Source of the DNA: JAYFQF01 sp034927285
GTDB taxonomy: Bacteria; Bacillota; Peptococcia; DRI-13; UBA5745
Assembly (NCBI GenBank): GCA_034927285.1
Contig: JAYFQF010000032.1
Location: 1 to 33,985, forward strand
Length of the DNA stretch: 33,985 bases
Reading direction: 5' to 3'
The notes beneath the pieces were generated by a model. It saw only the letters and a list, made by a program, of their open reading frames with translations. It was not told the origin of the DNA and did not search any database. Positions 1 to 7,381 of this stretch are shown here, one piece after another. Made by a program: the position numbers and the translations under genes. Each line of letters begins with the position of its first letter. Position 1 is the stretch's first letter.

Positions 1-1
1 T

Positions 2-304
2 ATCCAAAAAATCAAACGTGCCAATGGTACTCTCGCCCAATGGAGTACGCATTTTGTCAGAATGATAATCGACAATCCTGTGTACTCTGGAAAGATCGCC
101 TTTGGCAGACGAACGAGAGAAAAGGTCAAAGGCACGAAAAATGAATACCGCCAAGTACATCAAGATGAATACATTATCGCAGATGGTCAGCACGATGCTA
201 TTATATGTGAGGAACTATGGAACCAGGCACATGAAAAGCGAGAAGTAACAGGCATAAAATCCCCATCTAAAATTGGCCGGGACAGGGCGCACTTATTAAA
301 AGGG
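2..304 (+). pseudogene. Large serine recombinase, internal fragment
   Basis: The frame opening at the window edge encodes about 100 residues with the hallmarks of the 'Recombinase' domain of large serine site-specific recombinases: a QWSTHFVRMI stretch, then DNPVYSGKIAFGRR, then an EYIIADGQHDAII-type segment and a terminal RAHLLKG. In complete family members HLL(S/K)G is followed at once by a CPxCG zinc ribbon and then a long coiled-coil C-terminus. Here both are missing, because the frame runs into antisense rRNA-methyltransferase sequence and stays open only by chance to 442. The catalytic serine domain would lie left of the window. Such enzymes integrate and excise phages and conjugative elements. 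This copy lacks its C-terminal DNA-binding part, so it is probably inactive unless the junction is an assembly artefact. Confidence 0.8.
298..304. other. Recombinase / rRNA-methyltransferase junction
   Basis: Both converging reading frames look native up to this point. The recombinase frame is still family-like through HLLKG (ending 304), and the methyltransferase frame is still family-like through ACPF (ending 298). The shared bases are AAAAGGG. A short shared core at a gene fusion is what a serine-recombinase crossover leaves, but microhomology-mediated deletion or a misassembly looks the same. Confidence 0.45.
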
Positions 305-522
305 CAGGCCGGCTGTATCCGGCTGGAAGAAGGGTTGAATATTTCCTTCAGTCTCCCCTGCCCCGGCTTTTTCCCCTGGACTGGGACGCTTATCGCGGCA
401 AAGGCGATTTCTTCTCCGGACAAAGCGCCGGGAACAAAATAAACGGCGTCCTCCACTCGGACTACGCCCATGCCCTGGTGATTATAACCGCTGACTATTC
501 CCTTAAATAACTTTTCGCTCAT
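298..522 (-). pseudogene. rlmCD: 23S rRNA (uracil-5-)-methyltransferase, 5' fragment (RlmCD/RumA type)
   Basis: Reading leftward from the ATG at 522, which has a GGAG ribosome site 8 bases upstream, the product starts MSEKLFKGIVSGY. It continues as a TRAM-type RNA-binding domain (GMGVVRVEDAVYFVPGALSGEEI) and reaches the start of the Fe-S cysteine motif, SRIQPACPF. In RumA/RlmCD proteins the next residues should include CGGC, the [4Fe-4S] ligands, followed by the SAM-binding methyltransferase domain. They are replaced by antisense recombinase sequence. About 75 of the usual 450 or so residues remain, so the fragment cannot be catalytic. The rest of the gene should lie beyond the far end of any inserted element. 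The symbol reflects the Firmicutes family member; rlmD-type naming is equally possible. Confidence 0.75.
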
Positions 523-599
523 CGACCTGGCTCCAAACTTTTGATCTGTTGTTTTCGTCAAATAATGCTATGATCCGCCGGCTCTATTATATCATGATT

Positions 600-621
600 C
601 CGATTGGAACGCGGCCGGCTC
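600..621 (+). repeat. 22-bp direct repeat, copy 1
   Basis: Identical to 703-724. The unit begins CCGATTGGAA and ends GGCCGGCTC, and in both copies it is preceded by TATCATGA with a one-base length difference. The copies lie 103 bases apart on the same strand, in noncoding DNA next to the mobile-element scar. Confidence 0.85.
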
Positions 622-702
622 CCCGAATCCGTAATTATCGCACGGCCCGCCACGGAAGGTAAACGATGATGAAATTCACGGCAGTTCATTTTATCATGAA
701 CT

Positions 703-724
703 CCGATTGGAACGCGGCCGGCTC
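703..724 (+). repeat. 22-bp direct repeat, copy 2
   Basis: Second, identical copy of the unit at 600-621, again after an ATCATGA box. With the flanking match the repeat reaches about 32 bases with one indel. Function unknown. Confidence 0.85.
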
Positions 725-1017
725 TTTGTATTTTATTGTCTTGTATTGCAGCATAAGCTGTTAAAATCTCAGCTTCTGTGTTATTCTTAAGGCGTAATAT
801 GCCATGAGCCCTGTCCCGGCATACCTGGCCCCAGGCCAGATCAGCAGTTCATTTTTCACAAGCCGCCCATTGACTCCCCTTATTCCCGATTCTCCGTGAA
901 ATTTCCGGCGAGAAAAAACGTAAAGCCGGCAAAGATCACAGAGAAAAATTCTCTTTAAAATTCATACAATTGCATACAATTAATAATATTCCCTCTATGT
1001 TCAGGAGGCAAATCAAG

Positions 1018-1095
1018 GTGAATGATCTGAAGCCACGCGTTCAGTTAACAGGAGGGCAACGTGAACCAGTCGGATATTCAGCTGCGTTTATATAA
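1018..1095 (+). CDS. Possible 25-residue upstream ORF overlapping the GGDEF gene
   Basis: A GTG at 1018 lies 9 bases after a strong AGGAGG (1003-1008). It opens a 25-codon frame ending in TAA at 1093-1095, inside the start of the next gene in another frame. The ribosome site of the next gene (GGAGG at 1051) is inside this frame, so translating it could couple or occlude the GGDEF start. The peptide (VNDLKPRVQL and onward) matches nothing I recognise. The ribosome site could also be fortuitous. Confidence 0.25.
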   Translation: MNDLKPRVQLTGGQREPVGYSAAFI

Positions 1096-2056
1096 AGCAA
1101 TCTTAATCGCGGGAGCCTGTCTGTCTTTGATTACGGTCATCGGCAACCAAATCTCCGCTTTTCCCTTTTATTGCAGTCTCAAATGGATCGCGCTGTTTTT
1201 TATCGCCGTAACCGCTTTTCTATTTTCCGGAAATAAAAAGTACGGCGTCCATACGATGTTTGGCGTATTTTTATTTGCGGTCTTTATTTTTTTGCCCTAT
1301 GCCTTCGTGAATACGGGCGGAAGCAATAATAACGCCATCGGTTACACTTTTTTTCTTTTGATCGCCATAACTTATCTTTTCAACGGCTGGCGGCGCGGTC
1401 TTTTGATCGCCGCGCTGATTGCCGTATTCATGGTGATGCACGCCCTGGAATACTACCGCCCGGAAATGATCGCCGTTTATTCATGCTGGAACCAGTTCGT
1501 GGACCGGATGATCCAGATCCCTTTGTTATTGCTGGCGTCTTTTCTGATCATTTTGCGCTTTGCAAAAGAATATGAACGGGTAAATCAAAGGCTGGCGGTT
1601 TATGCCAGCTTTGACGAATTGACCGGACTATATAACCGGCGGATGTTCAACAAGGCGATGCAGGAAGCCGCCCAAAGCAAAGAAGGGCCCATCTGCCTGG
1701 CTTTTCTCGACCTGGATAATTTCAAAAAAATGAACGATAAATACGGCCATTGTACAGGTGATGAAATACTCAAGGTGCTGTCCGCTCTTTTACAGGAAAC
1801 CTTCGGTCTGGACAAGCACATTGTCAGCCGCTGGGGAGGCGATGAATTTGCCATCATCTATTTTGGGCCAAAAGAAGAGCTGCTGCAAAAGCTGCAGGAA
1901 ATCAAAGAATCTTTCAGCGCTTATGTCGGCATTTATGAAGAAAAAACCGGAATAAGCACAAGCGTTGTTTGCTTCAGCGACTATGATAAAATGTCTCAAA
2001 TCTTAATAGCCGCCGATCACCAGCTCTATAAAGAGAAGCGGAAGAAAACCTGCTAA
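1061..2056 (+). CDS. Membrane diguanylate cyclase (GGDEF)
   Basis: A 331-residue protein with an N-terminal block of about six hydrophobic segments (residues roughly 13-167) and a cytoplasmic GGDEF domain (about 180-328). The domain has DELTGLYNRR at 185-194, LDLDNFKKMND at 216-226 and an intact RWGGDEF with GGDEF at 259-263. It should therefore make cyclic di-GMP from two GTP. No RxxD inhibitory site is seen five residues before GGDEF, so product inhibition is probably weak or absent. The hydrophobic N-terminus suggests a membrane-sensed signal but matches no named sensor I recognise. The start is a GTG preceded by GGAGG 5 bases upstream. It lies just upstream of a second GGDEF gene on the same strand. 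Confidence 0.88.
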   Translation: MNQSDIQLRLYKAILIAGACLSLITVIGNQISAFPFYCSLKWIALFFIAVTAFLFSGNKKYGVHTMFGVFLFAVFIFLPYAFVNTGGSNNNAIGYTFFLLIAITYLFNGWRRGLLIAALIAVFMVMHALEYYRPEMIAVYSCWNQFVDRMIQIPLLLLASFLIILRFAKEYERVNQRLAVYASFDELTGLYNRRMFNKAMQEAAQSKEGPICLAFLDLDNFKKMNDKYGHCTGDEILKVLSALLQETFGLDKHIVSRWGGDEFAIIYFGPKEELLQKLQEIKESFSAYVGIYEEKTGISTSVVCFSDYDKMSQILIAADHQLYKEKRKKTC

Positions 2057-2158
2057 GGGATCCGGCGGGGTAAAAAAATTCTGTAATTATTAGTTTTTAT
2101 TCAGCTTTTATAGTATGATAAAATGAACGCAGCGAATTATACTCTATTGAGGTGAAAA

Positions 2159-3046
2159 ATGGAAGCTCTTTCACTGGACGACATAAAAGACAAATTGGAT
2201 TTCTTCAGTAAAATGTATGACGCGGTAAGATTAGTGAACCCGGCTCACAAAAAGGTACTGGATTGCCGGGACGAAAGCCTGGCGGGAACGCCGGAAGTAT
2301 GCTATGACTATTGGGGAAACGGAAAGATTTGCGATAATTGCATCTCCATCAGAGCCCATCAGGAAAACAGAAGCTTTGTAAAGCTGGAAAAGAACAGGAA
2401 AGCGGTCCTTTTAGTGACGGCGATTCCCATTGAACATACCGATACCCCGGCGGTGCTCGAATTATTAAAGAACGCTACCGACACGATGCTGATAGGCTCG
2501 GGAGATTATAATGAGGGGGAAATGTTCAATCGTTATGTCCGGGAGATCAACGATATGATCGTCCGGGATTCTTTGACCTCTCTCTATAACCGGCGTTTTG
2601 TGGACGAGCGCCTGCCGGTTGATATCATAGAGGCCGCATTGAACCGCCTGCCCTTATCCCTGTGCTTTATGGACCTGGATAATTTTAAATCCATCAACGA
2701 TCTTTACGGCCATCAGACGGGGGATCTGGCAATCAAAGCCGTCGGCGACCTGATCATGAAAAATATTCGCTTCGAGCATGATTGGGCGGCGAGATACGGC
2801 GGGGACGAATTTCTGCTTTGCCTGAACAACACCGGGAAAGAACAAGCCTATGCGGTGGCGGAACGCATCGAAAAGGGCATTGAAAAAATATCGCTGGATT
2901 TTCACCGGGGCGCCGGTCTTGCTATATCTTACGGCATAGAAACCATGCAGGAAACCCCGCTGACAGCCCAGGAACTGATCAGGCGCGCCGACCAGAATAT
3001 GTATAAGGCAAAAGAAATAAAGCAATCCGGCCACGGGAATAAGTGA
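2159..3046 (+). CDS. Soluble diguanylate cyclase with cysteine-bearing N-terminal sensor
   Basis: A 295-residue protein without membrane segments. Residues 1-125 form a PAS-like module with a cysteine cluster: C36, C48 (EVCYDYW), then C58 and C61 in GKICDNC. The GGDEF domain follows: DSLTSLYNRR at 137-146, MDLDNFKSIND at 171-181, RYGGDEF with GGDEF at 214-218. The residues needed for c-di-GMP synthesis are present. The position expected for an RxxD inhibitory site reads FEHD, so that site looks lost. The cysteine motif resembles that of the GGDEF/EAL protein at 4785 and could hold a metal or act as a redox switch; that is inference. ATG start with GAGGTG 7 bases upstream. A terminator follows. 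Confidence 0.86.
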   Translation: MEALSLDDIKDKLDFFSKMYDAVRLVNPAHKKVLDCRDESLAGTPEVCYDYWGNGKICDNCISIRAHQENRSFVKLEKNRKAVLLVTAIPIEHTDTPAVLELLKNATDTMLIGSGDYNEGEMFNRYVREINDMIVRDSLTSLYNRRFVDERLPVDIIEAALNRLPLSLCFMDLDNFKSINDLYGHQTGDLAIKAVGDLIMKNIRFEHDWAARYGGDEFLLCLNNTGKEQAYAVAERIEKGIEKISLDFHRGAGLAISYGIETMQETPLTAQELIRRADQNMYKAKEIKQSGHGNK

Positions 3047-3077
3047 TATCTGCGGAAATGAAACCTTCTCCCCATGC

Positions 3078-3100
3078 AGAGGGCTCCGGCCCTCTTTTTT
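3078..3100 (+). terminator. Rho-independent terminator of the GGDEF gene
   Basis: AGAGGGC (3078-3084) pairs with GCCCTCT (3089-3095) across a TCCG tetraloop, and the T run extends to 3100. It separates the two GGDEF genes from the converging ogt gene. Confidence 0.9.
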
Positions 3101-3135
3101 CTAACGCGAAAACCCGCCGCCAGGCCGGGGCCCCA

Positions 3136-3600
3136 TCAGGCATAACGTTTTTCCAGCTCCAATAAGTATTGCTTCATCGAAAGGCCTCCGGCATAGCCGG
3201 TTAAGCTGCCGTCCTTGCCTACTACCCGGTGGCAGGGAACGATGATGGGAATCGGATTGCGTTTATTCGCCAGGCCAACGGCACGCACCGCTTTGGGGCT
3301 TCCGATCTGCAGGGCAATATCCGCATAGCTGCAGGTTTTTCCCGGGGCTATGGTCTGCAAGGCTTTCCAAACTGTTTTTTGGAACTCCGTGCCCTGCATG
3401 GACAGCGGCAAGTCGAATTTTGTCCGTTGCCCTTCAAAATACTCTTTAAGCTGCGTCGCGGCTTTTCGGATCAGGGGCGTTTCAGCGGCCTCAAATTTCT
3501 CGTGACTTTCTTTGTCTAAAAAGAGATGAGAGATGAAGCCGTCTTCTTCGGCAATTCCAATCGTTCCGATGGGGTAATCATAATACCACAGGCTTTTCAT
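3136..3600 (-). CDS. ogt: Methylated-DNA--protein-cysteine methyltransferase
   Basis: A 154-residue suicide repair protein that moves alkyl groups from O6-alkylguanine to its own cysteine. The signature PCHRV is at 122-126 with acceptor C123. Upstream are the helix-turn-helix segment around GKTCSYADIALQIGSPKAVRAVG (89-109) and the Asn hinge in GLANKRNPI. There is no AdaA-type regulatory domain, so this is a stand-alone Ogt/MGMT. Start ATG at 3600 with AGGAGG close upstream. The leader contains an unusual array of A-tracts in 10-bp phase. A good -10 hexamer (TATACT, complement of 3713-3718) lies beyond the array, but no clear -35 is seen. The gene is monocistronic, facing the terminator of the GGDEF pair. 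Confidence 0.95.
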   Translation of the reverse strand: MKSLWYYDYPIGTIGIAEEDGFISHLFLDKESHEKFEAAETPLIRKAATQLKEYFEGQRTKFDLPLSMQGTEFQKTVWKALQTIAPGKTCSYADIALQIGSPKAVRAVGLANKRNPIPIIVPCHRVVGKDGSLTGYAGGLSMKQYLLELEKRYA

Positions 3601-3616
3601 CAGTGGACCTCCTCTG

Positions 3617-3684
3617 TTTTTTCTTTGTTTTTCTTTGTTTTTCTTTGTTTTTCATTGTTTTTCTTTATTTTTTCTTTGTTTTTT
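3617..3684 (-). repeat. 10-bp phased A-tract tandem repeat
   Basis: Five consecutive 10-base units of the form TTCTTTGTTT (3621-3670, with single substitutions in units four and five) are followed by degenerate copies. Read on the ogt strand it is a ladder of A5 tracts one helical turn apart, a pattern known to bend DNA. It occupies most of the ogt leader between the ribosome site and the probable promoter. Confidence 0.85.
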
Positions 3685-3823
3685 CCTCTGCTTTTCCGCA
3701 GTCTTTGCTCATAGTATAACATTGAAAGCCGTGAAAGTCCTACGGTTTTTCAGCGGGCAATTCTCAAAGGAAGCTTTTTCGGACCATCCCGGGCCGGGGG
3801 GCTTCGCCAAGGTCCCGGGACTA

Positions 3824-3832
3824 TGCTATAAT
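3824..3832 (+). promoter_or_regulatory. Extended -10 promoter for the EcsC-family gene
   Basis: TGC followed directly by a perfect TATAAT (3827-3832) makes an extended -10 element. No good -35 is seen 17 bases upstream, which extended -10 promoters can tolerate. The start codon of the next gene is 48 bases downstream. Confidence 0.6.
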
Positions 3833-3879
3833 TCCGGTATGATCAAAACCGGGGATAATAACGGCCGCGAGGTGTCCTT

Positions 3880-4683
3880 ATGGATCAAAAAATAAAGAAA
3901 CAGCTTAACAATCTGGAGAAAAAAGAGCAAAAGCTCATCCAAAAAAGCCGCCGGGCTCAGGAGAAAAAGGAAGCTCCCGCCAAAAGGGGCCAATGGGGAA
4001 AAAAGCTCCGGGGAAAAATCCCGGATAAGCTGGCAGGCACGCTGAACGCCGCCTTCTGCAAGGGCTTTTCTCTGGTTTTTGAAAAAGGCGCCTCCTGGAT
4101 TGAAAAAACCTATGATAAAAAGAAAATCGCCGGTATCCATGAGATGCAGGACCGCCTTTACCGGGAGGAGTCCAGCCGGCGGCGCCTGCGTCAGCTGGAT
4201 CAGCAGGCCAAAAAGACCAAATGGATAAATACGGCGGTGGCCGCGGCGGAAGGCGGCGGCCTTGGTCTTTTCGGCATCGGCCTGCCGGACATCCCTTTAT
4301 TTTTGGCCTTGCTGCTGAAAGGGATTTATGAAACCGCCCTCAGTTACGGTTTTGCTTATGACTCTGATCAGGAGAGGATTTACATTCTGAGCCTGATCGC
4401 CGCCGCCCTGACCGAGGAGGACAAAGACCGGGCCAACCTGCGGGCAGATGAGATCGAAGCCGCTATCGACGCCGGTAAAGCCTTCCCCTGGAAACTGGAT
4501 GAAGAAATCCGCCGGACTTCCAACATCCTGGCCACAAATCTAATGACGGTAAAATTCCTGCAAAGCGTCCTGATTGTGGGAGCCGTGGCCGGCATTGCCA
4601 ACGTCGGCATCTACCGGAAGGCTGCCGGTTACGCGGCTCTGAAATATAAAAAGCGCTATCTGAAGACTTTACAGAAAAACTGA
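3880..4683 (+). CDS. EcsC family protein
   Basis: A 267-residue protein. The first 45 residues are strongly basic and Lys/Gln/Glu-rich, probably a coiled coil. From about residue 115 the EcsC-family core appears: a glycine-rich hydrophobic stretch (EGGGLGLFGIGLPDIP), then LLLKGIYETALSYGFAYDSDQERIYIL, and a second hydrophobic region near 225-245. EcsC-family proteins take their name from the third gene of the Bacillus ecs locus; their biochemical role is unknown. This copy has no ABC transporter neighbour, unlike ecsABC. ATG start with GAGG about 8 bases upstream and an extended -10 promoter ahead. The last codons fall in a 13-base tandem repeat. Confidence 0.8.
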   Translation: MDQKIKKQLNNLEKKEQKLIQKSRRAQEKKEAPAKRGQWGKKLRGKIPDKLAGTLNAAFCKGFSLVFEKGASWIEKTYDKKKIAGIHEMQDRLYREESSRRRLRQLDQQAKKTKWINTAVAAAEGGGLGLFGIGLPDIPLFLALLLKGIYETALSYGFAYDSDQERIYILSLIAAALTEEDKDRANLRADEIEAAIDAGKAFPWKLDEEIRRTSNILATNLMTVKFLQSVLIVGAVAGIANVGIYRKAAGYAALKYKKRYLKTLQKN

Positions 4684-4710
4684 GCAGAAAAACTGCGCAG
4701 ACAAACTGCC
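4672..4710 (+). repeat. Three imperfect 13-bp tandem units across a stop codon
   Basis: CAGAAAAACTGAG, CAGAAAAACTGCG and CAGACAAACTGCC lie head to tail. The TGA of the first unit ends the EcsC-family gene; later units have TGC at that place. A slippage event could extend the protein C-terminus. Confidence 0.7.
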
Positions 4711-4784
4711 GCTTATTGACGGACAAGCTGCGGAAATCCCAGGAGAATCCGGTCCGGACGAATTACTGATTTAAGGAGCTTGCT

Positions 4785-7370
4785 ATGGCTGAGAATCAAC
4801 ATGCCACGATCCAGATCCAGAGTTTTGTCTTTAATTACCTGATGGACAGAATGCATGCCAACCTCTTTGTTACCGATATTAATACGGATGAAATCATCTT
4901 TATGAACCGGACCATGCAGAATTGCTTTGGCCTGGAAAATCCCGAGGGGAAAATCTGCTGGCAGGTGCTGCAAAAAGGAATGACCGAACGCTGCCCCTTC
5001 TGCCCGATTCCCCGGCTGCTGGAAGCGGATAATCAGGAGTCTTGCGTGGTCTGGGATGAATTCAATTCCCTCATGGGCCGTAACTACGAAAATTATGACA
5101 GCCTGATCCCCTGGATGGACGGCCGCCTGGTCCATTTGCAGCATTCCGTGGATGTTACCGAGATCCGCCAGCTTTCCCGGGAAGCCAAGATCGACGATCT
5201 GACCAACCTGTTGAACCGCCGGGCCGGAAAAGACCTGCTGGAGAGCAGCCTGGTCCGGGCCCGGGAAAACGGCGTGCCGCTGACGGTTTGTCTCTTTGAT
5301 TTGAACGAGCTGAAGCTGGTCAACGACCGTTACGGCCATAAAGAAGGCGACCGGTGCCTAGCCTATGTCTCGGCGGTCACCCGGGAAAATTTAAGGGCTG
5401 AAGATGCGGCTTTCCGGCTTTCCGGCGATGAATTCGTCATTATCTGTTATAATGCCCGGCAGCCGGAAACCGAGGCCCATATGCGCCTGATCCTTAAGCG
5501 GCTGAAAGAAAAGCGCAAGGAATACGGCATTCCTTATGAGCTCTCCTTCTGTTATGGTCTGGCGGAAGCCCTGCCGGAAAAAAGAGCCAGGGTCGCGGAC
5601 CTGCTTTCCCGGGCCGACGAAAAGATGTACCAGCAAAAAAGGCTCTATCACATCCGTAAAACGGAGAAAAGGCTGATTCTCAGGCCGGAAGAAATGCAAA
5701 AAGCCGTTGAGAGCTTTAATTACGACAAGGAGCATCTCTATGACGCGCTGATTGAAAGCGTGGACGACTATTTGTATGTCGGAAACATGAAGACCGGCGT
5801 TTTTCGTTATCCGCCGGCCATGGTCTGGGAATTTGCCCTGCCGGGGGAAATCGTGCCCAACGGCGCCGCGGTCTGGAGCGGTAAGATCCATCCCCACGAC
5901 AGGCTGGCCTTCCTGGAGGCCAATCAGGAGATCAGCAGCGGCCAGACGGAAACCCATAACGTGGAATACCGGGCAAAAAACCGCTACGGCCAATGGATCT
6001 GGCTGCGCTCCCGGGGCCACCTGCTCAGGGACAAGACGGGAAATCCCAACCTTTTTGCCGGAATGATCACAAACCTGGGCCGGAAAAATAATCTGGACCC
6101 CGCCACCGGTCTTTATAATAAATTCGGGTTTGAAGAAGAAGTGAGAAAAAATATTCAGGATTACCCCGGGGCTCCTTTAGGCATCATGCTGCTGGGCCTG
6201 GACGACTTCAAACATATCAATGATCTTTATGACCGTCTCTTCGGCGACCAGGTCATCCGCCTCACTTCCCAAAAGCTGCTTTCTCTCCTGCCCGATAACG
6301 CTTCCATCTTCCGGATGGACGGCGACGAATTCGCCGTCCTGATAAAAGATATTGACGAAGGCTGTTTCCAGCGTATCTACCGGCAGATCCAGAAAGCTTT
6401 CCTGCGCCAGCAGGACATTAATGGGAAAAAGTATTTTTGCACCGCCTCCGCCGGCTGTGTCGTCTATCCCAGAGATGCCGCCAATTACCCGGAGCTGCTG
6501 AAATTTGCCAACTACTCTCTGGAGTATTCCAAGCTTCAGGGCAAAAACCGCTGCAGCGTTTTTACCCGGGAAATCCTCTCCCATAAAGAGCGGCCCCTGG
6601 AACTGACGGAGCTTTTGAGGGAAAGCATCGAAAAAGGCTTCCGGGAGTTTTCCCTCTATTATCAGCCCCAGGTTGACGCCCTTACCGGCCGTGTGGTGGG
6701 CGCCGAGGCCCTCTGCCGCTGGCAATGTCAAAAATACGGCAATGTCTCCCCAATGGAGTTCATTGCTCTGCTGGAAAAAAGCAATCAGATCATTACCGCC
6801 GGCAAATGGATTTTCTTTACGGCGGTAAAGCAATGTGTCGAATGGTGCAAACTGGTCCCCGACTTCATCATCAGTATTAATCTGTCTTATTTTCAGGTGC
6901 TGGACCCCGGCTTTCTGCAATTCGTGGACCGGGTGCTGGAAGAAACCGGCCTGTCCGCCGCCAATATCGCCCTGGAACTGACGGAGACCCATCTGGTCAA
7001 GGAGGACGAAATAATCCGCCGGGTCTTTTTGAATCTGAAGGAACGGGGCCTCAGCATCGCCATGGACGATTTTGGAACCGGCTATTCCTCCCTGGGCCTG
7101 TTAAAAAGCACCCCGGTGGATCTGGTCAAAATTGACAGGACCTTCATTAAAGATATCCAGGAAAGCGTCTTTGATTCCACCTTTATCCGCTTCATCGTCG
7201 ATCTTTGCCATGACGTGGGAAAACAAGTCTGCATGGAAGGCGTGGAAACGGAGGCGGAATATAAGGCGGTCCGCCAAAGCGGCCTTGAGTTCATCCAGGG
7301 ATATTATTTTGGCCGGCCGTCGCCGGCGGAAGAATTTACCCTCAGATATCTGCAAAAGGCCAATGCCTGA
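4785..7370 (+). CDS. PAS-GGDEF-PAS-GGDEF-EAL cyclic-di-GMP protein
   Basis: An 861-residue multidomain protein with no membrane segment. Order: a PAS-like module (about 15-125) with cysteines C47, C58, C70 and C73 (GKICWQ, then ERCPFCP); a first GGDEF domain with IDDLTNLLNRR and SGDEF at 213-217; a PAS/PAC domain (about 325-430); a second GGDEF domain with DGDEF at 512-516; and a C-terminal EAL domain (about 605-855). The EAL domain keeps EAL at 641-643, SINLS, ELTET, DDFGTGYSSL, KIDRTFI, EGVET and QGYYFGRP, the residues needed for phosphodiesterase activity. The first GGDEF domain could be active; the DGDEF site may be weaker. Net direction cannot be read from sequence. ATG with AAGGAG 6 bases upstream; 11 bases separate its stop from the next gene. 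Confidence 0.9.
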   Translation: MAENQHATIQIQSFVFNYLMDRMHANLFVTDINTDEIIFMNRTMQNCFGLENPEGKICWQVLQKGMTERCPFCPIPRLLEADNQESCVVWDEFNSLMGRNYENYDSLIPWMDGRLVHLQHSVDVTEIRQLSREAKIDDLTNLLNRRAGKDLLESSLVRARENGVPLTVCLFDLNELKLVNDRYGHKEGDRCLAYVSAVTRENLRAEDAAFRLSGDEFVIICYNARQPETEAHMRLILKRLKEKRKEYGIPYELSFCYGLAEALPEKRARVADLLSRADEKMYQQKRLYHIRKTEKRLILRPEEMQKAVESFNYDKEHLYDALIESVDDYLYVGNMKTGVFRYPPAMVWEFALPGEIVPNGAAVWSGKIHPHDRLAFLEANQEISSGQTETHNVEYRAKNRYGQWIWLRSRGHLLRDKTGNPNLFAGMITNLGRKNNLDPATGLYNKFGFEEEVRKNIQDYPGAPLGIMLLGLDDFKHINDLYDRLFGDQVIRLTSQKLLSLLPDNASIFRMDGDEFAVLIKDIDEGCFQRIYRQIQKAFLRQQDINGKKYFCTASAGCVVYPRDAANYPELLKFANYSLEYSKLQGKNRCSVFTREILSHKERPLELTELLRESIEKGFREFSLYYQPQVDALTGRVVGAEALCRWQCQKYGNVSPMEFIALLEKSNQIITAGKWIFFTAVKQCVEWCKLVPDFIISINLSYFQVLDPGFLQFVDRVLEETGLSAANIALELTETHLVKEDEIIRRVFLNLKERGLSIAMDDFGTGYSSLGLLKSTPVDLVKIDRTFIKDIQESVFDSTFIRFIVDLCHDVGKQVCMEGVETEAEYKAVRQSGLEFIQGYYFGRPSPAEEFTLRYLQKANA

Positions 7371-7381
7371 GGAGGCCCGTT

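Larger units (their letters stand above)
523..1017. other. Noncoding stretch without a recognisable gene
   Basis: No open frame here has a ribosome site and a plausible product. The stretch holds the upstream region of the truncated methyltransferase gene, two copies of a 22-base direct repeat, and from about 945 an AT-rich segment with two copies of CATACAATT shortly before the first GGDEF gene. A small inverted repeat (CCGGC at about 915 with GCCGG at about 935) could form a hairpin in the leader of that gene. I could not match it to a known riboswitch. Confidence 0.5.

Noticed and set aside
900..960. Possible c-di-GMP (GEMM-type) riboswitch ahead of the first GGDEF gene, suggested by ACGTAAAGCC
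   Set aside because: Only a fragment resembles the GEMM core (ACGCAAAGCC). The second half of the aptamer, including the GGTAGC-like receptor region, is absent downstream.
3617..3684. CRISPR-like array in the T-rich repeat
   Set aside because: Units are 10 bases without spacers; this is a simple tandem repeat.
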